Of a stretch of 39,898 bases of DNA, positions 10,435-23,500 are shown one piece after another (position 1 is the first letter of the stretch; every line of letters starts with the position of its first letter). Position numbers and translations under genes: made by a program. The stretch comes from Nemertoderma westbladi. Lineage: Eukaryota; Xenacoelomorpha; Nemertodermatida; Nemertodermatidae. The notes under the pieces are model-generated. The model had not been told where the DNA came from. It saw only the letters and a list, made by a program, of their open reading frames with translations, and made no database searches. Location: assembly GCA_032718475.1 (NCBI GenBank), contig JAUCBJ010000879.1:1-39898 (forward strand). The letters run 5' to 3'.

Positions 10435-10852
10435 AAAGTAACTATTTACATCGTTGCCGCATATAAAGTAAACTAGGACAGAACGCTACAAAGTAATCAT
10501 AGTAGCAATAATTTCAAGAACACATCTTGAGTATTTTCTATTGATGATAGCCATTCTATGCTAAGTAATTTATTACCTTCCAGCGCTCCGACTTATAGAA
10601 AGTAATATTATTATTATTAATAATAATATTTAATAATTTTTTCAAATATTATTTAATAAGAATTGTGTAATACAATAAAATTATTGTGTAATTTTCATTT
10701 ACGATAATATTTAAATTTTTTTGATATTACTGTAGTGGTAGAAAGGGAACAACTCTTATACTGATAATTATTGTACAATACTGCATATTTACTTAACTTA
10801 TTGTTATGCTGCGGGAACTGGAAATATTAATTGAATTACTTTCGAAGTAGTT
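10435..10852 (+). other. Upstream region of the membrane-protein gene
   Basis: AT-rich, with a short att/aat palindromic run near 10605-10630. No convincing TATA box or splice site was identified. A 5' UTR and promoter probably lie here, but the sequence alone does not place them. Confidence 0.4.
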
Positions 10853-11785
10853 ATGTCGAACACATTCACAAATACTTCGTGGATATTCTGCTTGATATTC
10901 TACGCGATATCCCTTTCAATATCCCTCTACCTAACTACGATATCCCCACCTCCATCCCCTATCAACCTAACCTTCTGTCGACCTGCCGATATAAACTCAA
11001 CCGAGAACTCTTCGAATAACTTCCGACTCGACATAGAAGAAGCGGCACCCCATCTCAGGTTCCTTATCTCGATTTGGCAAACTTTTGCCGTTACTTTCTC
11101 GATCGGGCAATGCGTTGCCAAATTGGGATTTAAACGAGATTATTCCTGTTGCATTCCAAACTTATTCTACGTAGTTTACGGTGTTGTTTACGTCACCAGC
11201 GGTCTGGGTGCCTTCTGGTGGTCTACTGACGGATTCGTAGTCTCCTTTGCATGGAAATCAATCTCATTTTTGATTGGCTGCATACTATTCTCTACGTTCT
11301 ATTCGTTCGTTAAAGATGAAGTCTGCTCTCTAGCTAAACAACCAATCAGCTTCTGGTTCACTCAACTCATTGTGTGCAATGGAATATCCGCCTACATAGG
11401 ATTGGTTACCATGGATACACTTCTAGCTTACCAACATATGTGTTACTCCGACAACCATGGCGGCTATACTTTTCTAGTATCATTATCCGTGGTTATAATT
11501 TTATTTTTTATTTTCGAAATGTTTTTCCAGCGACGATCCCCGGCTACTATTGCGTTCTACGGAGTTCTAACTTGGTCCCTATCCGGATTCACTCTGGCCA
11601 ATTGGGAAGCGAATAGGTTGTTCGCTGTTTGTTTATTTGTCTTATTGGTTGATACTGTTGTCATGTTAACTGTCCGCGTTTGGTTTGTTCTTGCCTCTCT
11701 ATGTAGGTCAAAACTCAGACAAGTGAAACCCGTAGTAACAACTCACAGAGTTACAGAGGCCTTTACTGATTGGACCATTGTGTAA
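10853..11785 (+). CDS. Predicted multi-pass membrane protein, unknown family
   Basis: Single open frame of 310 codons from ATG at 10853 to TAA at 11783-11785, with no intron. I do not recognise the family. About eight hydrophobic segments are visible: residues about 9-30, 68-90, 102-121, 128-152, 164-190, 203-224, 231-252 and 257-285. Between the first two lies a polar loop of about 40 residues, starting with SPPPSP and holding three N-glycosylation sequons (NLT, NST, NSS), which suggests it faces outside. A short basic tail follows the last helix (KLRQVKP) and the protein ends TDWTIV. The codon pattern is clean and differs from the surrounding repeats, and there is no transposon motif. The gene converges with the Cys-loop receptor gene, whose stop is 2.5 kb away. 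It could be an orphan receptor or transporter-like protein; nothing in the sequence decides. Confidence 0.75.
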   Translation: MSNTFTNTSWIFCLIFYAISLSISLYLTTISPPPSPINLTFCRPADINSTENSSNNFRLDIEEAAPHLRFLISIWQTFAVTFSIGQCVAKLGFKRDYSCCIPNLFYVVYGVVYVTSGLGAFWWSTDGFVVSFAWKSISFLIGCILFSTFYSFVKDEVCSLAKQPISFWFTQLIVCNGISAYIGLVTMDTLLAYQHMCYSDNHGGYTFLVSLSVVIILFFIFEMFFQRRSPATIAFYGVLTWSLSGFTLANWEANRLFAVCLFVLLVDTVVMLTVRVWFVLASLCRSKLRQVKPVVTTHRVTEAFTDWTIV

Positions 11786-12690
11786 CACGATTATCTAATA
11801 ATGGAATTCACACATATGACCTAATTATCACATAATATTTTACATAAATATTTGAAACATTGAAATATTTTGGAAGTAATTATCAAAATAGTAAATCACT
11901 TACTGACTGATAAACAACAATAATTGTTTATCGGTAACTTTTGACGAAAATATATATCAAAAAGCCCAGATTGACTACTTTTCTGTATTTGTATAAATAG
12001 GGCTTTCCACATCAGTTTATTGACTGTATTTATTAAAAATTCATTTATTTTTAAATTATTCTTGTAACAAGAAATATTTCGTAAAATTTGCTTGACTGAC
12101 AGTTTGTTGACGATATCTGATACATTTATATTAATCTTTATTTATTTACAGTACCGGTATTAACATTATTTAGTATTAATTATATTAATTATATTGAAAA
12201 ATTTACTTGCGAAATATAGTAAACTTCTCCTGTTTTGTTTTCTATGGGCCTGATATATCTAATTTTCTAGCAAGAAATAAATTTTAAAATGGGTATATAA
12301 TTAAGTAAGTAGAACGAACTAAAAATTCAGTAATTGTAGTTAGTCTATTAAATAACTAAAAATTAAATACCAAGAAAGATACAATATTATTGTTATCTAT
12401 TGATAATTTGACATAATTATTAAATAAATACATAAATAATTTCCATGTGGCTAGTGATACGGGTACGGAGGTTATATAGTTTGTTTACTATACGTTTTGT
12501 CAAACTGTTTTGAACACGTAGAGTTTGGTGGTGTAGATGTTACTTTATAGCTGTATTAGATAGAACAGTTGAATAGTCACTGTATTGCGAAGAGACACTG
12601 TCCACTAGACAGATACTAGTCGCTATACAGTATGTTTCCATGGTGCGCAGACTGACAATCTAAAAACCTCTGCTGCATTTAATTGAGAAA
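11786..12690. other. AT-rich intergenic stretch
   Basis: Contains the probable 3' UTR of the membrane protein gene. An AATAAA lies near 12275, but no terminator can be fixed. No gene or recognisable element. Confidence 0.4.
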
Positions 12691-13262
12691 GCTATGGCAG
12701 ATTATTGACAAAAAATTGCACCGCCACAACTCCCTACCCCCCAATGACTTTGGCGAGATTATCCTCATCTTTGAGGCCAGTCTCCTTTATGAAGCATCCC
12801 AAGAAATTCACGGGCACTCCACCATGCTCATTTTCTCCATGGGGCTGCCAAAACACAAGATTATGCACTGGCTGGTTCTAATGGCGAAAACAATGTCCTG
12901 TAAAACGGAGGCGGCTTTGTTCTAGTGTCAATGACCTCCAATGTTATCTAGTGTCTGGTTGCAGATACTTAACACAGTAAACCCGGCATAGCAATCTTGT
13001 GAATGTGCCATCCAGAGATTTGGTGTCCTCAGCAGTTAGAGCCCAGCATGTGCTCCCATAGAGGAGTACTGGGACTACTGCTGCTCTAAATAATCGAACC
13101 TAAAGTTTCCGTTTTGTTCTATGTGACTCCCAAATCTCACGGACAGACTATTTAACGTTGCCCATGCCTTCCCCTTACTTATCCATAGGTCTTGACTTCA
13201 CCTGACTTTCGGATCCATATTTCCCGAGGACTGTCAAAGTTCAATTTCAAAAGATTCCTGGA
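12690..13262 (-). mobile_element. RTE-like LINE copy C (old 3' fragment)
   Basis: The minus strand matches the last third of the RTE-like ORF2 (tail of the C-terminal domain back to about the FADD-thumb linker) but with many substitutions and indels, so it is the most diverged copy here. It is truncated at both ends. The better preserved copy D begins immediately to the right, so D may have inserted beside or into it. Confidence 0.75.
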
Positions 13263-13265
13263 GAT

Positions 13266-14123
13266 TACTACTAGGATCGGCATGCTGCATTGCAGCTGCA
13301 TTTTTAAGAATGCTGTGCCGGCTTGTCTTCAAAATTGCACCGCCACAACTCCCTATCACCCATGACATTTGCTAGATTATCCGCATCTTTAAGGCCAGTG
13401 TCCTTTAAGATTCGTCTCAAGAAAGTCATGGGCTGTCCACCATGCTTATTCACTCCATGAGGCTGCCAAAGTTCAAGATTATGCACTGGCTGGTCCTCAC
13501 GGCGAAAGCAATGTCCTGCAAAGCAATGTCCTGGAGATTACAAAAAGACCAACACAGGAAGCATCCTGTTCCAATCAGCAGAGGAAACTGTGGGCTCCAT
13601 CTAGTGATTCTAAGAGTACTCCTAAGTCATCAGCAATAGGATTTCCAAGAATTCGAGAGTCAGTACGCAGGTGTTACCATTTCCCCATCTTTATCAAGAT
13701 AGTCTAAGGATATTCGTAGAACACAATCCACCACATTATGAAGAATAATATTGTAAGAGTGTGTCACCCTGTAGGACTCAATCATTGTGCGATGCGCTGA
13801 TAGCTGCAATAATTTCGTCAAGAATCCCCTATGCTGCCAGTATGCTGAACATACGTGAGCGAGAGACTGAATCAAAGGCCTTGAAGAAGTCAACAAAGAC
13901 AACAGCCAGATGCCTGACTTTCTTTTTTTCAATTATCCTTCCAAGTGTCAAAATGGGCTCCATGGTCCCACGACCTTTACGGAACCCATTCTGATTTCCA
14001 CGGAGCAGTCTCTCAATGGGATCCCTGATGCGATTTAATATAATTCTATTGTATAGCTTTACAGCAATCGAGATCAATGAGATTCCCTGAAAAGATCCAT
14101 AGAGTGTTATGTTGCCTTTTTCG
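13266..14123 (-). mobile_element. RTE-like LINE copy D (internally deleted)
   Basis: On the minus strand it runs from the RT fingers (FQGISLISIAVKLYN, GFRKGRGT) through motif A (VDFFKAFDSVSRS) and then, after deletions and frameshifts, to the C-terminal LWQPHGVNKHGG piece (13304-13486) and the TAG tail at 13266. The FADD and thumb regions are largely missing. It lies in the probable 3' flank of the receptor gene, which ends at 14341 on the same strand. Confidence 0.8.
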
Positions 14124-14164
14124 TCATGTTGTTCCATTTTAATTTGCTTTTGCTTTGTTTTTGT

Positions 14165-14355
14165 ACTTTGTAGCTGCTTTGTGCTGTAGTACGTACATAG
14201 ACAGATAATGTACAAACTGGTATGGTTGAGTTTTAAAGATAAGAGCTGCCTTGTGATTAAGTGCTTACATGGACAGAGATTGTACAAGCTGGTATGGTTG
14301 TGGTTGTGTTTTAAAGATACTAGCTGCTTTAGATACTGTACTAGCTGGAATGTTG
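14165..14355. repeat. Imperfect ~70-bp tandem repeat
   Basis: About 2.3 diverged copies built around tacaa[ag]ctggtatggttg and gttttaaagata, followed by agctgc. The repeat lies just downstream of and partly over the last codons of the receptor. Confidence 0.6.
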
Positions 14356-14598
14356 CTCTAGTGCATATGGTAAATAGACTGAAAAGAAAATTGCGGTCGC
14401 GGCAACATAACAACACGGAAACAATATCTTGGACCACCAATCGATGCTGGTCGCATAGTCCCTTCTATGTCGTTTAGCTGCAACAGCGTTGTCGTAAGCT
14501 TTACCGAAGTGACATACCATGGCGAATTGTATGAGGGATGCAAAGACGAAGAAGAGACCGATAGCGAAGCTAACATCGAGAGCCTTTATGTAGGAGAC
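14341..14598 (-). CDS. Receptor exon 4: M3, short loop, M4 and stop
   Basis: The acceptor ccatcccctag ends at 14599. The exon encodes 85 residues and a TAG at 14343-14341. It starts VSYIKALDV, the family's VSYxKAxDxW start of M3 with Ser in place of Trp, then FFVFASLIQFAMV. A basic loop of about 25 residues (AAKRHRRDY) precedes M4 (SIDWWSKILFPCCYVAATAI), which follows the usual ID..SR..FP pattern. The protein ends ALEQHSS. The very short cytoplasmic loop is unusual for metazoan members, which mostly have 70 or more residues there. Confidence 0.92.
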   Translation of the reverse strand, partial: VSYIKALDVSFAIGLFFVFASLIQFAMVCHFGKAYDNAVAAKRHRRDYATSIDWWSKILFPCCYVAATAIFFSVYLPYALEQHSS

Positions 14599-17500
14599 CT
14601 AGGGGATGGAAAGAAGGATGTTGGTAATTATAGATGTTTAACCACATTGGCCTACACAGTACTTCTACAGCCATAAATCAACCTAATTGGAATTAAAATA
14701 ATATGGGAAAGGTTTAGGTTTCAATCATTAGAAATCAAGTTGCTCTTTGTGTATCAACAAGCAGTCCTCTAGCGGATTGTTTCTAGAATTTCTAAACATG
14801 TGCACCAAGTTTGGTTTCATTTCCTCAAGGATTGGTCGACGATTGATAGTTCGACAACTTCCAACAATAACTGCGATGGCAGTAGGTCCATTAAATACAC
14901 CGCTATGCAAACGGTCACTCTAGACACGTTGGCTCACCCCACATCCCACATCTACTTACTAACTGGGAGCTGGATGCACTCATTGATCTCTTGAACCTTT
15001 GGATAACGCAATGCCTAAATCAGTCTATAGTACTAACCATTACTGGCGGCCTTATTTGCATTCGATTACATTCATTTGCATTTAAGCTATTTACCTGATA
15101 CAGTAAGAGTCTACCATACATCGGGCTACTCACCTTCGGGAGCCGGTTGTAGGTGTTTAGTATTAGAGTTAGCAACGTGAGCACTGTTGTTATAGCCAGA
15201 GAGGCGCGAGCAGGGATCGCCTTTCTGTCCACCCAGATCCCAATCCAAGACATAACGACAATCAGGTTTAACGGGAAGAATGTTGTTACTATATATGCGT
15301 TGGTCAATCTCTCTAAAGACAATATTTTTCATAACAAAATAGTATAAAATAATATATTATCCTATGGTTAGGAATATTATATCAACACCAAGTATCTAGT
15401 ATAATTAAACCATTAATATTAGTTATCTTTATTATATTCCTAAAAATGTTATGGTTCGGTTACATTACGTCGCCACTTATGTTACCCGCCTAGAAACCAG
15501 TCAGCTAAATAATTAACTTTTTTGTCTCTGGTGTGCCAAACAGGAAGTGTTAACCTCTTCTATAGTGAATCAGTAACGTTCTAACAAACAGGAAGCTAGC
15601 CTCTGTGTTAACCTCTTCTATGGTGAATCAGTAACGTTCTAACAAACAGGAAGCTAGCCTCTGTGTTAACCTCTTCTATGGTGAACCAGTAACGTTCTAA
15701 CAAACAGGAAGCTAGCCTCTGTGTTAACCTCTTCTATGGTGAACCAGTAACGTTCTAACAAACAGGAAGCTAGCCTCTGTGTTAACCTCTTCTATGGTGA
15801 ATCAGTAACGTTCTAACAAACAGGAAGCTAGCCTCTTGTGTTAACCTCTTCTATGGTGAATCAGTAACGTTCTAACAAACAGGAAGCTAGCCTCTGTGTT
15901 AACCTCTTCTATGGTGAACCAGTAACGTTCTAACAAACAGGAAGCTAGCCTCTGTGTTAACCTCTTCTATGGTGAACCAGTAACGTTCTAACAAACAGGA
16001 AGCTAGCCTCTGTGTTAACCTCTTCTATGGTGAATCAGTAACGTTCTAACAAACAGAAGCTAGTCTCTGTGTTAACCTCTTCTATGGTGAACCAGTAACG
16101 TTCTAACAAACAGGAAGCTAGCCTCTGTGATAACCTCTTCTATGGTGAACCAGTAACGTTCTAACAAGCAGGAAGCTAGCCTCTGTGTTAACCTCTTCTA
16201 TGGTGAACCAGTAACGTTCTAACAAACAGGAAGCTAGCCTCTGTGTTAACCTCTTCTATGGTGAACCAGTAACGTTCTAACAAACAGGAAGCTAGCCTCT
16301 GTGTTAACCTCTTCTATGGTGAACCAGTAACGTTCTAACAAACAGGAAGCTAGCCTCTGTGTTAACCTCTTCTATGGTGAACCAGTAACGTTCTAACAAA
16401 CAGTAAGCTAGCCTCTGTGTTAACCTCTTCTATGGTGAACCAGTAACGTTCTAACAAACAGGAAGCTAGCCTCTGTGTTAACCTCTTCTATGGTGAACCA
16501 GTAACGTTCTAACAAACAGGAAGCTAGCCTCTGTGTTAACCTCTTCTATGGTGAACCAGTAACGTTCTAACAAACAGTAAGCTAGCCTCTGTGTTAACCT
16601 TTCTATGGGGAACCAGTAACGTTCTAACAAACAGTAAGCTAGCCTCTGTGTTAACCTTTCTATGGGGAACCAGTAACGTTCTAACAAACAGGAAGCTAGC
16701 CTCTGTGTTAACCTCTTCTATGGTGAACCAGTAACGTTCTAACAAACAGGAAGCTAGCCTCTGTGTTAACCTTTCTATGGGGAACCAGTAACGTTCTAAC
16801 AAACAGGAAGATAGCCTCTGTGTTAACCTCTTCTATGGTGAACCAGTAACGTTCTAACAAACAGGAAGCTAGCCTCTTGTGTTAACCTCTTCTATGGTGA
16901 ACCAGTAACGTTCTAACAAACAGGAAGCTAGCCTCTGTGTTAACCTTTCTATGGGGAACCAGTAACGTTCTAACAAACAGGAAGCTAGCCTCTGTGTTAA
17001 CCTCTTCTATGGTGAACCAGTAACGTTCTAACAAACAGGAAGCTAGCCTCTGTGTTAACCTCTTCTATGGTGAACCAGTAACGTTCTAACAAACAGGAAG
17101 CTAGCCTCTGTGTTAACCTCTTCTATGGTGAACCAGTAACGTTCTAACAAACAGGAAGCTAGCCTCTGTGTTAACCTTTCTATGGGGAACCAGTAACGTT
17201 CTAACAAACAGGAAGCTAGCCTCTGTGTTAACCTTTCTATGGGGAACCAGTAACGTTCTAACAAACAGGAAGCTAGCCTCTGTGTTAACCTCTTCTATGG
17301 AGAACCAGTAACGTTCTAACAAACAGGAAGCTAGCCTCTGTGTTAACCTCTTCTATGGTGAACCAGTAACGTTCTAACAAACAGGAAGCTAGCCTCTGTG
17401 TTAACCTCTTCTATGGTGAACCAGTAACGTTCTAACAAACAGGAAGCTAGCCTCTGTGTTAACCTCTTCTATGGTGAACCAGTAACGTTCTAACAAACAG

Positions 17501-20500
17501 GAAGCTAGCCTCTGTGTTAACCTCTTCTATGGTGAACCAGTAACGTTCTAACAAACAGTAAGCTATCCTCTGTGTTAACCTTTCTATGGGGAACCAGTAA
17601 CGTTCTAACAAACAGGAAGCTAGCCTCTGTGTTAACCTCTTCTATGGAGAACCAGTAACGTTCTAACAAACAGGAAGCTAGCCTCTGTGTTAACCTCTTC
17701 TATGGTGAACCAGTAACGTTCTAACAAACAGGAAGCTAGCCTCTGTGTTAACCTCTTCTATGGTGAACCAGTAACGTTCTAACAAACAGGAAGCTAGCCT
17801 CTGTGTTAACCTCTTCTATGGTGAACCAGTAACGTTCTAACAAACAGGAAGCTAGCCTCTGTGTTAACCTCTTCTATGGTGAACCAGTAACGTTCTAACA
17901 AACAGTAAGCTATCCTCTGTGTTAACCTTTCTATGGGGAACCAGTAACGTTCTAACAAACAGGAAGCTAGCCTCTGTGTTAACCTCTTCTATGGTGAACC
18001 AGTAACGTTCTAACAAACAGTAAGCTAGCCTCTGTGTTAACCTTTCTATGGGGAACCAGTAACGTTCTAACAAACAGGAAGCTAGCCTCTGTGTTAACCT
18101 CTTCTATGGTGAACCAGTAACGTTCTAACAAACAGGAAGCTAGCCTCTGTGTTAACCTCTTCTATGGTGAACCAGTAACGTTCTAACAAACAGGAAGCTA
18201 GCCTCTGTGTTAACCTCTTCCATGGTGAACCAGTAACGTTCTAACAAACAGGAAGCTAGCCTCTGTGTTAACCTCTTCTATGGTGAACCAGTAACGTTCT
18301 AACAAACAGTAAGCTAGCCTCTGTGTTAACCTTTCTATGGGGAACCAGTAACGTTCTAACAAACAGGAAGCTAGCCTCTGTGTTAACCTCTTCTATGGTG
18401 AACCAGTAACGTTCTAACAAACAGTAAGCTAGCCTCTGTGTTAACCTCTTCTATGGAGAACCAGTAACGTTCTAACAAACAGGAAGCTAGCCTCTGTGTT
18501 AACCTCTTCTATGGAGAACCAGTAACGTTCTAACAAACAGGAAGCTAGCCTCTGTGTTAACCTTTCTATGGGGAACCAGTAACGTTCTAACAAACAGGAA
18601 GCTAGCCTCTGTGTTAACCTCTTCTATGGTGAACCAGTAACGTTCTAACAAACAGGAAGCTAGCCTCTGTGTTAACCTCTTCCATGGTGAACCAGTAACG
18701 TTCTAATAATTTATACCAGATTCACTTTTTTTATAAACCCGTTAATTCGTATGCTACGGTGTTGTTTACCCGATGGTTTTTTAAATTGGCTGCACTCTCT
18801 AATCCTCATGGACGACTCAGTAATTTTAGCGACCAACCGCGTCCGTTGTGTTGAGAAACTTGGTGTATTATTTAATTTTTGTGCCCGGTCTGGAATGATC
18901 ATAAACCGTAAAAAAACCAAATTTATGATAATTGGTAAAATAACTCCGGGCGAGAAACATGATATACTTGTAACCAATAATATGTATGGGTGTCTTACAA
19001 TCGAGAATTGTGATTCATATATTTATCTAGGGTCACCGATAACGCAGGACGGTTCAATGAACTCCGTAATTGCTGTACACACAAAGGATAAAATTAAGCA
19101 TGTTAATAAGTATTTTGCTTTTCTATCAAAGCATTCAGAAGCACCAATTTTCGTAAAACTGAAAGTATTCCAAGCCGCGGCTGTGGCCGCAATCTGCTAC
19201 GGTTGCGAGACTTGGATTGGTAATTCAGCTTCGACAATTACAGTACATTACAATAACCTATTGTGCGCTGCGTTAGGTGTACGTAATAACATTTGCAGAG
19301 ACATATTGTACATAGAATCGGGGCAACCCGAGCCAACGGCAATGTTTCGTTCTAGCCAGCGAAACCTATTGCTTAAACTTATGGCAAGGAGAGACCTGCA
19401 TAGACCCGCTATATTCGCGATTGAGCTCTGCCGCGAGGCTGGGACCCCTATGGGTAGGGTCATTTCTGGGCTTTTAAACAGTCAGGATGACCCTGCCCAA
19501 ACGAAACTGTCCGAGATACGCAACAGAGTTCTAATCAGCGATTCAACGAGGCCTATGACGTACAGATCGTTTAATCCGTCATTAGATACTCCTACTATTT
19601 ATATTCGCCCGCAACAGGATATCCGGGAGTCGCACCGCAAGGCGTGGACCAGGTTCCGGCTTCTATCGACCAATCTCAGCGTAGAGATAGGGAGATGGAA
19701 CCGAGTCCCATATGATCGACGTTTTTGCAAATGTGGCTCGCCCCAATCCGAATCACATGTTATTTGTACATGTTCATTTGTAGAGGCAGTAGGCCTAAGG
19801 AATAAATACCAATTAGATTATTCATCCCCATGCTCTGTTCTATCCAGTGACCCCCTGTGTACCACGATGCAATATATAGACGAACTTTTAGAGATTTTAG
19901 AGATTTAGAATTATTAATTAAATTGGTTTAACTCTATTATGTATTTATATTTATTTAATATTTATTAGTAAGTTATTTGTACGTAACGTTTGGGTAATAT
20001 CAGCATATATTAAATTATTTGAATATGGCAATTGCTATGCTGGTTTATGTATACTTAAGTAACTTTTAATTTAGGATTTGTGAGTACCGCGGCCGCGTAT
20101 TTTACTGGTTATTATAATAAGTGCTTGAGTGTATTCAGATATATATATGTATTCCGTCCCACTTGGACCGATTTATTGGTTTTTTAATTAATTAATATTT
20201 GTATATTTACTTCAACATGTACACAAAAGTACAATTGTTGATTGTAACATAGTCAAAACTTATTGCACCAGATGAGTATAATAATAATAACCCTTCACCA
20301 GAGAAGGAACTAGTGTATCTCAGAAGGCATATTGTATTTAGTGTAGTTATACTTAAATTGAATTGTAACTACGTCTAGAGTGTATGTTAATTTTGGCCTA
20401 AAATTATGGAGCGAAGTGAAAACGCGTTGTACAAAAACAGGGAGAGATTTTTAACTATTGTTGGATCGGTGTACTGTAGAATCCTACGGTATTTGTACAT

Positions 20501-23500
20501 AGATGGGAACCTACTGTATTGGGGTGGCAGGTATTGTTCGCGTAAGCTACTGTATATTGGGCATTCGAGAAGGAAGTGGTATTCTGATTCAATACGCCCC
20601 AAGTTGCATACTGGACATAGCCTGTTCAACCGTGGGATATTGTACCAGCGTCCTTCTTCGATTTTTAATCTATGTGAAGTGCATCGGAAACTAGCTATTG
20701 TACGTTTCAGAGTGGGGTAATTTTTAAGAACTATAAGGTACGGTTCGGTTCGAAATGTATCTTTGACATAAAAGTCGCCTTTTGGGGAATTCTCTAGGGT
20801 TGACCACCAATTTTGGATAAACTGACTCTGTAGCGTATCCCTCACCTTTGCTAGGAACTCCCTCCCGTTTGGTACTGATTGCGCTTCCCAAGCCCAAGAA
20901 AATCCCAAATTATTAAGTGTATCCCGAACCCCTGACGTCCAATTTGGAACCCTTTGAGAATTAAGCCCTTCCACTGATATGAGATATACCCGTTTTACTA
21001 ATCTATATGATGGCAATGACAATAATCGTAACCAGAATTTTATAATCCCAATGGTTCGGTCAATTGTCAACGGGAAGACACCGGTTTCTCCATAGACTAT
21101 AAAGTCTGGCGTTGAAGTTTTCACACCCAAAACATTTTTCAGAAATTTCAGCTGTAGTTTTTCTGTGTCCCTCCCTTTTGTGAATCCCCATACCTCAGAT
21201 CCATACAGCAAAATAGGCTTAATCAAACTGTTAAAGAGATGTCGTTTTAGGTCAAAACCGATGTTTGGGAATGAGTTCATATAGCGGCAGAGCGTGTAGT
21301 AAGATTTGTTTGCCTTCTCAGTCAATATTTCTTGAGCCTTAATAAATTTTCCTGTTGAAGTAAAGGTAATTCCAAGGTACGTGTAATGAGGTACAACTTT
21401 CATACCTACTCCTTTATATGTCCAAGTTTCATGTGCCGCTTGGGTGCCCCCTTGTCTAAATATAACAATATTTGATTTAGTCAAATTTACAGTCAGCCCC
21501 CAAAAAGTACAGTAGCAACCTAGAGTATCAAGTGAAGCTTGCAACCCCGCCACAGTATTAGCCAGTAGAACAATGTCATCTGCAAAAAGTAGCAGATAGA
21601 GTTTAAATAAGCCAACGTCTACACCAGTGGCATTTCCTTTGCTCAGCTCAGCTTCTAAATCGTTAATGAACAAAACGAATAGAAAAGGGCTAAGGCATTC
21701 GCCCTGCCTGACTCCAACTAGACAGTTAAAGGAATCCGACATATTGTCCCCCCAGATGACTCTTGTTTTGGCAGCGGCGTACATACTTTTTATTATTTTA
21801 TAAACTTTCCCTGAAAATCCCAATGCATTAAGTTTAAACCATAGAGCACTTCTATCAATCATATCAAATGCCTTCTGCAGATCTATGAAGGCGCAATAAA
21901 ACTTACAACCTTTGGATTTATTTAAGTACTGCGTTATCAGGTTGCTAAGTATAAATAACTGGTCAGTCGTCCTGTAACCAGGGCGAAAACCAGCCTGGGA
22001 ATCAATAATTATTCCAAAGGCATCCTCCCACCACTGTAAGCGTGCGTTTATAGCCGCTGTAAACAACTTTCCTAAAATTGGTCAATAATAAACTAACTAA
22101 CTATAACCCTACAGTAACTACAGTAACTAGGGCCTACGTAACTAGTACCACAATCAAAATATCTTCGACCCTGGAAGAAAGCTAAAATAAATATATTTCT
22201 TACCTAAGGTAATAAACAACTTTATTTGTGAATATTCTCCCAACACATATTTCTTACTGTCCGCTGCCAAACGAATCTTATCAGCCTTGATCTCAGCGTG
22301 TTCCGGTAGTTGTATAGATGATGTAACCGATGCAGTTGAGCCGTTTATAGGTCGTGAATAGAATATAACATCAGTAACTGGGAAGCTGTAACTCTCGAAT
22401 ACTATTGTGCAGTGTTGAGTATCCATTGGAAACACAGCGAGATTAAACTTACAATGAGCAACAACGTTAAGTCGGGAAGACTTTCTGGGGGAGACGAATA
22501 ATGTGTTGGCTTCATTGAAAAAAATAGCAAAAGGAAACTTTTTGGCTTTTCAATCATTTTTTCATATGTTGCAATAATACCAATGAATTTTACAATATTA
22601 GGCCAAAAAACTAATTTTTTTGGATTTTTAGTGAACTATTCATTCGCGTGTATCCCAATTATTACAGAAACTGGGGCAGCCTTGAATAGGCTTTCCAGGA
22701 TTTGGAAGTCACAGAGAATTAATCGGAAACTTAAGGTCCGGGTATTTAGAGCAGCAGTAGTTCCAGTACTCCTCTATGGGAGTCCATGCTGGGCTCTAAC
22801 TGCTGAGGACACCAAATCTCTGGATGGCACATTCACAAGAATGCTACGCCGGGTTCATTGTGTCAAGTACAAATGCACACATCTCCAACCAGACAATAAA
22901 TACCATTGGAGGTGTCTCATTGGTTCCCCCAAGCTTGACACTAGAACAAAATCGCCTCCGCTTTGCAGGACATTGCTTTCGCCGTGAGGACCAGCCAGTG
23001 CATACTCTTGTACTTTGGCAGCCTCATGGAGTGAAAAAGCATGGTGGACAGCCCATGACATTCGTGAGACGCATCTTAAAGGGCACTAGCCTTGGAGATG
23101 CGGATGATCTAGCAAATGTCATGTGTGATAGGGAGTTGTGGCGGCGCAATTTTCTTGACAAGCCGGCACAGCATTCTTAAAACGCAGCTGCAGTGCAGCA
23201 TGCCGATTGTTCGCGGTATTTCAATTTATCCAATGTCAGTTTATCAATTATGTCAATTTATCAGTGGTGGGTGCGGGAACACAAAATTTGGGCACATTTG
23301 ATATACTGGGGGCGATTTACGGGCGAAACTTGGGCGGACTTACGGGGCGCGGGAACCATCTCAGATATTTAAGGGCCAAGGGTGGGGGGTAAAATCAAGC
23401 AATACTCTCGGCTGTCAGGGTTGCCTGATAGTTACTAGACAACCTCCTTCTACTTCGGTAGTTGGTAACCCGCTAGGCCTGGGGACAAGGACTGCCCTTA

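Noticed and set aside
14467-14676. Plus-strand open frame of about 69 codons over receptor exon 4
   Set aside because: It is antisense to the M3-M4 exon, whose minus-strand frame has splice sites, a stop and clear family motifs.
16478-18073. Repetitive open frames (RYWF and ERYW motifs) on the minus strand of the 58-bp array
   Set aside because: They arise from concatenated satellite units. The frame changes with the 57-bp variants, and the peptides have no other support.
22643-23227. Target-site duplication of RTE-like copy E
   Set aside because: The two words (ttcgcgtgtatcccaatt and ttcgcggtatttcaattt) match only partly and do not abut the element on the left, so I kept it as a weak note only.
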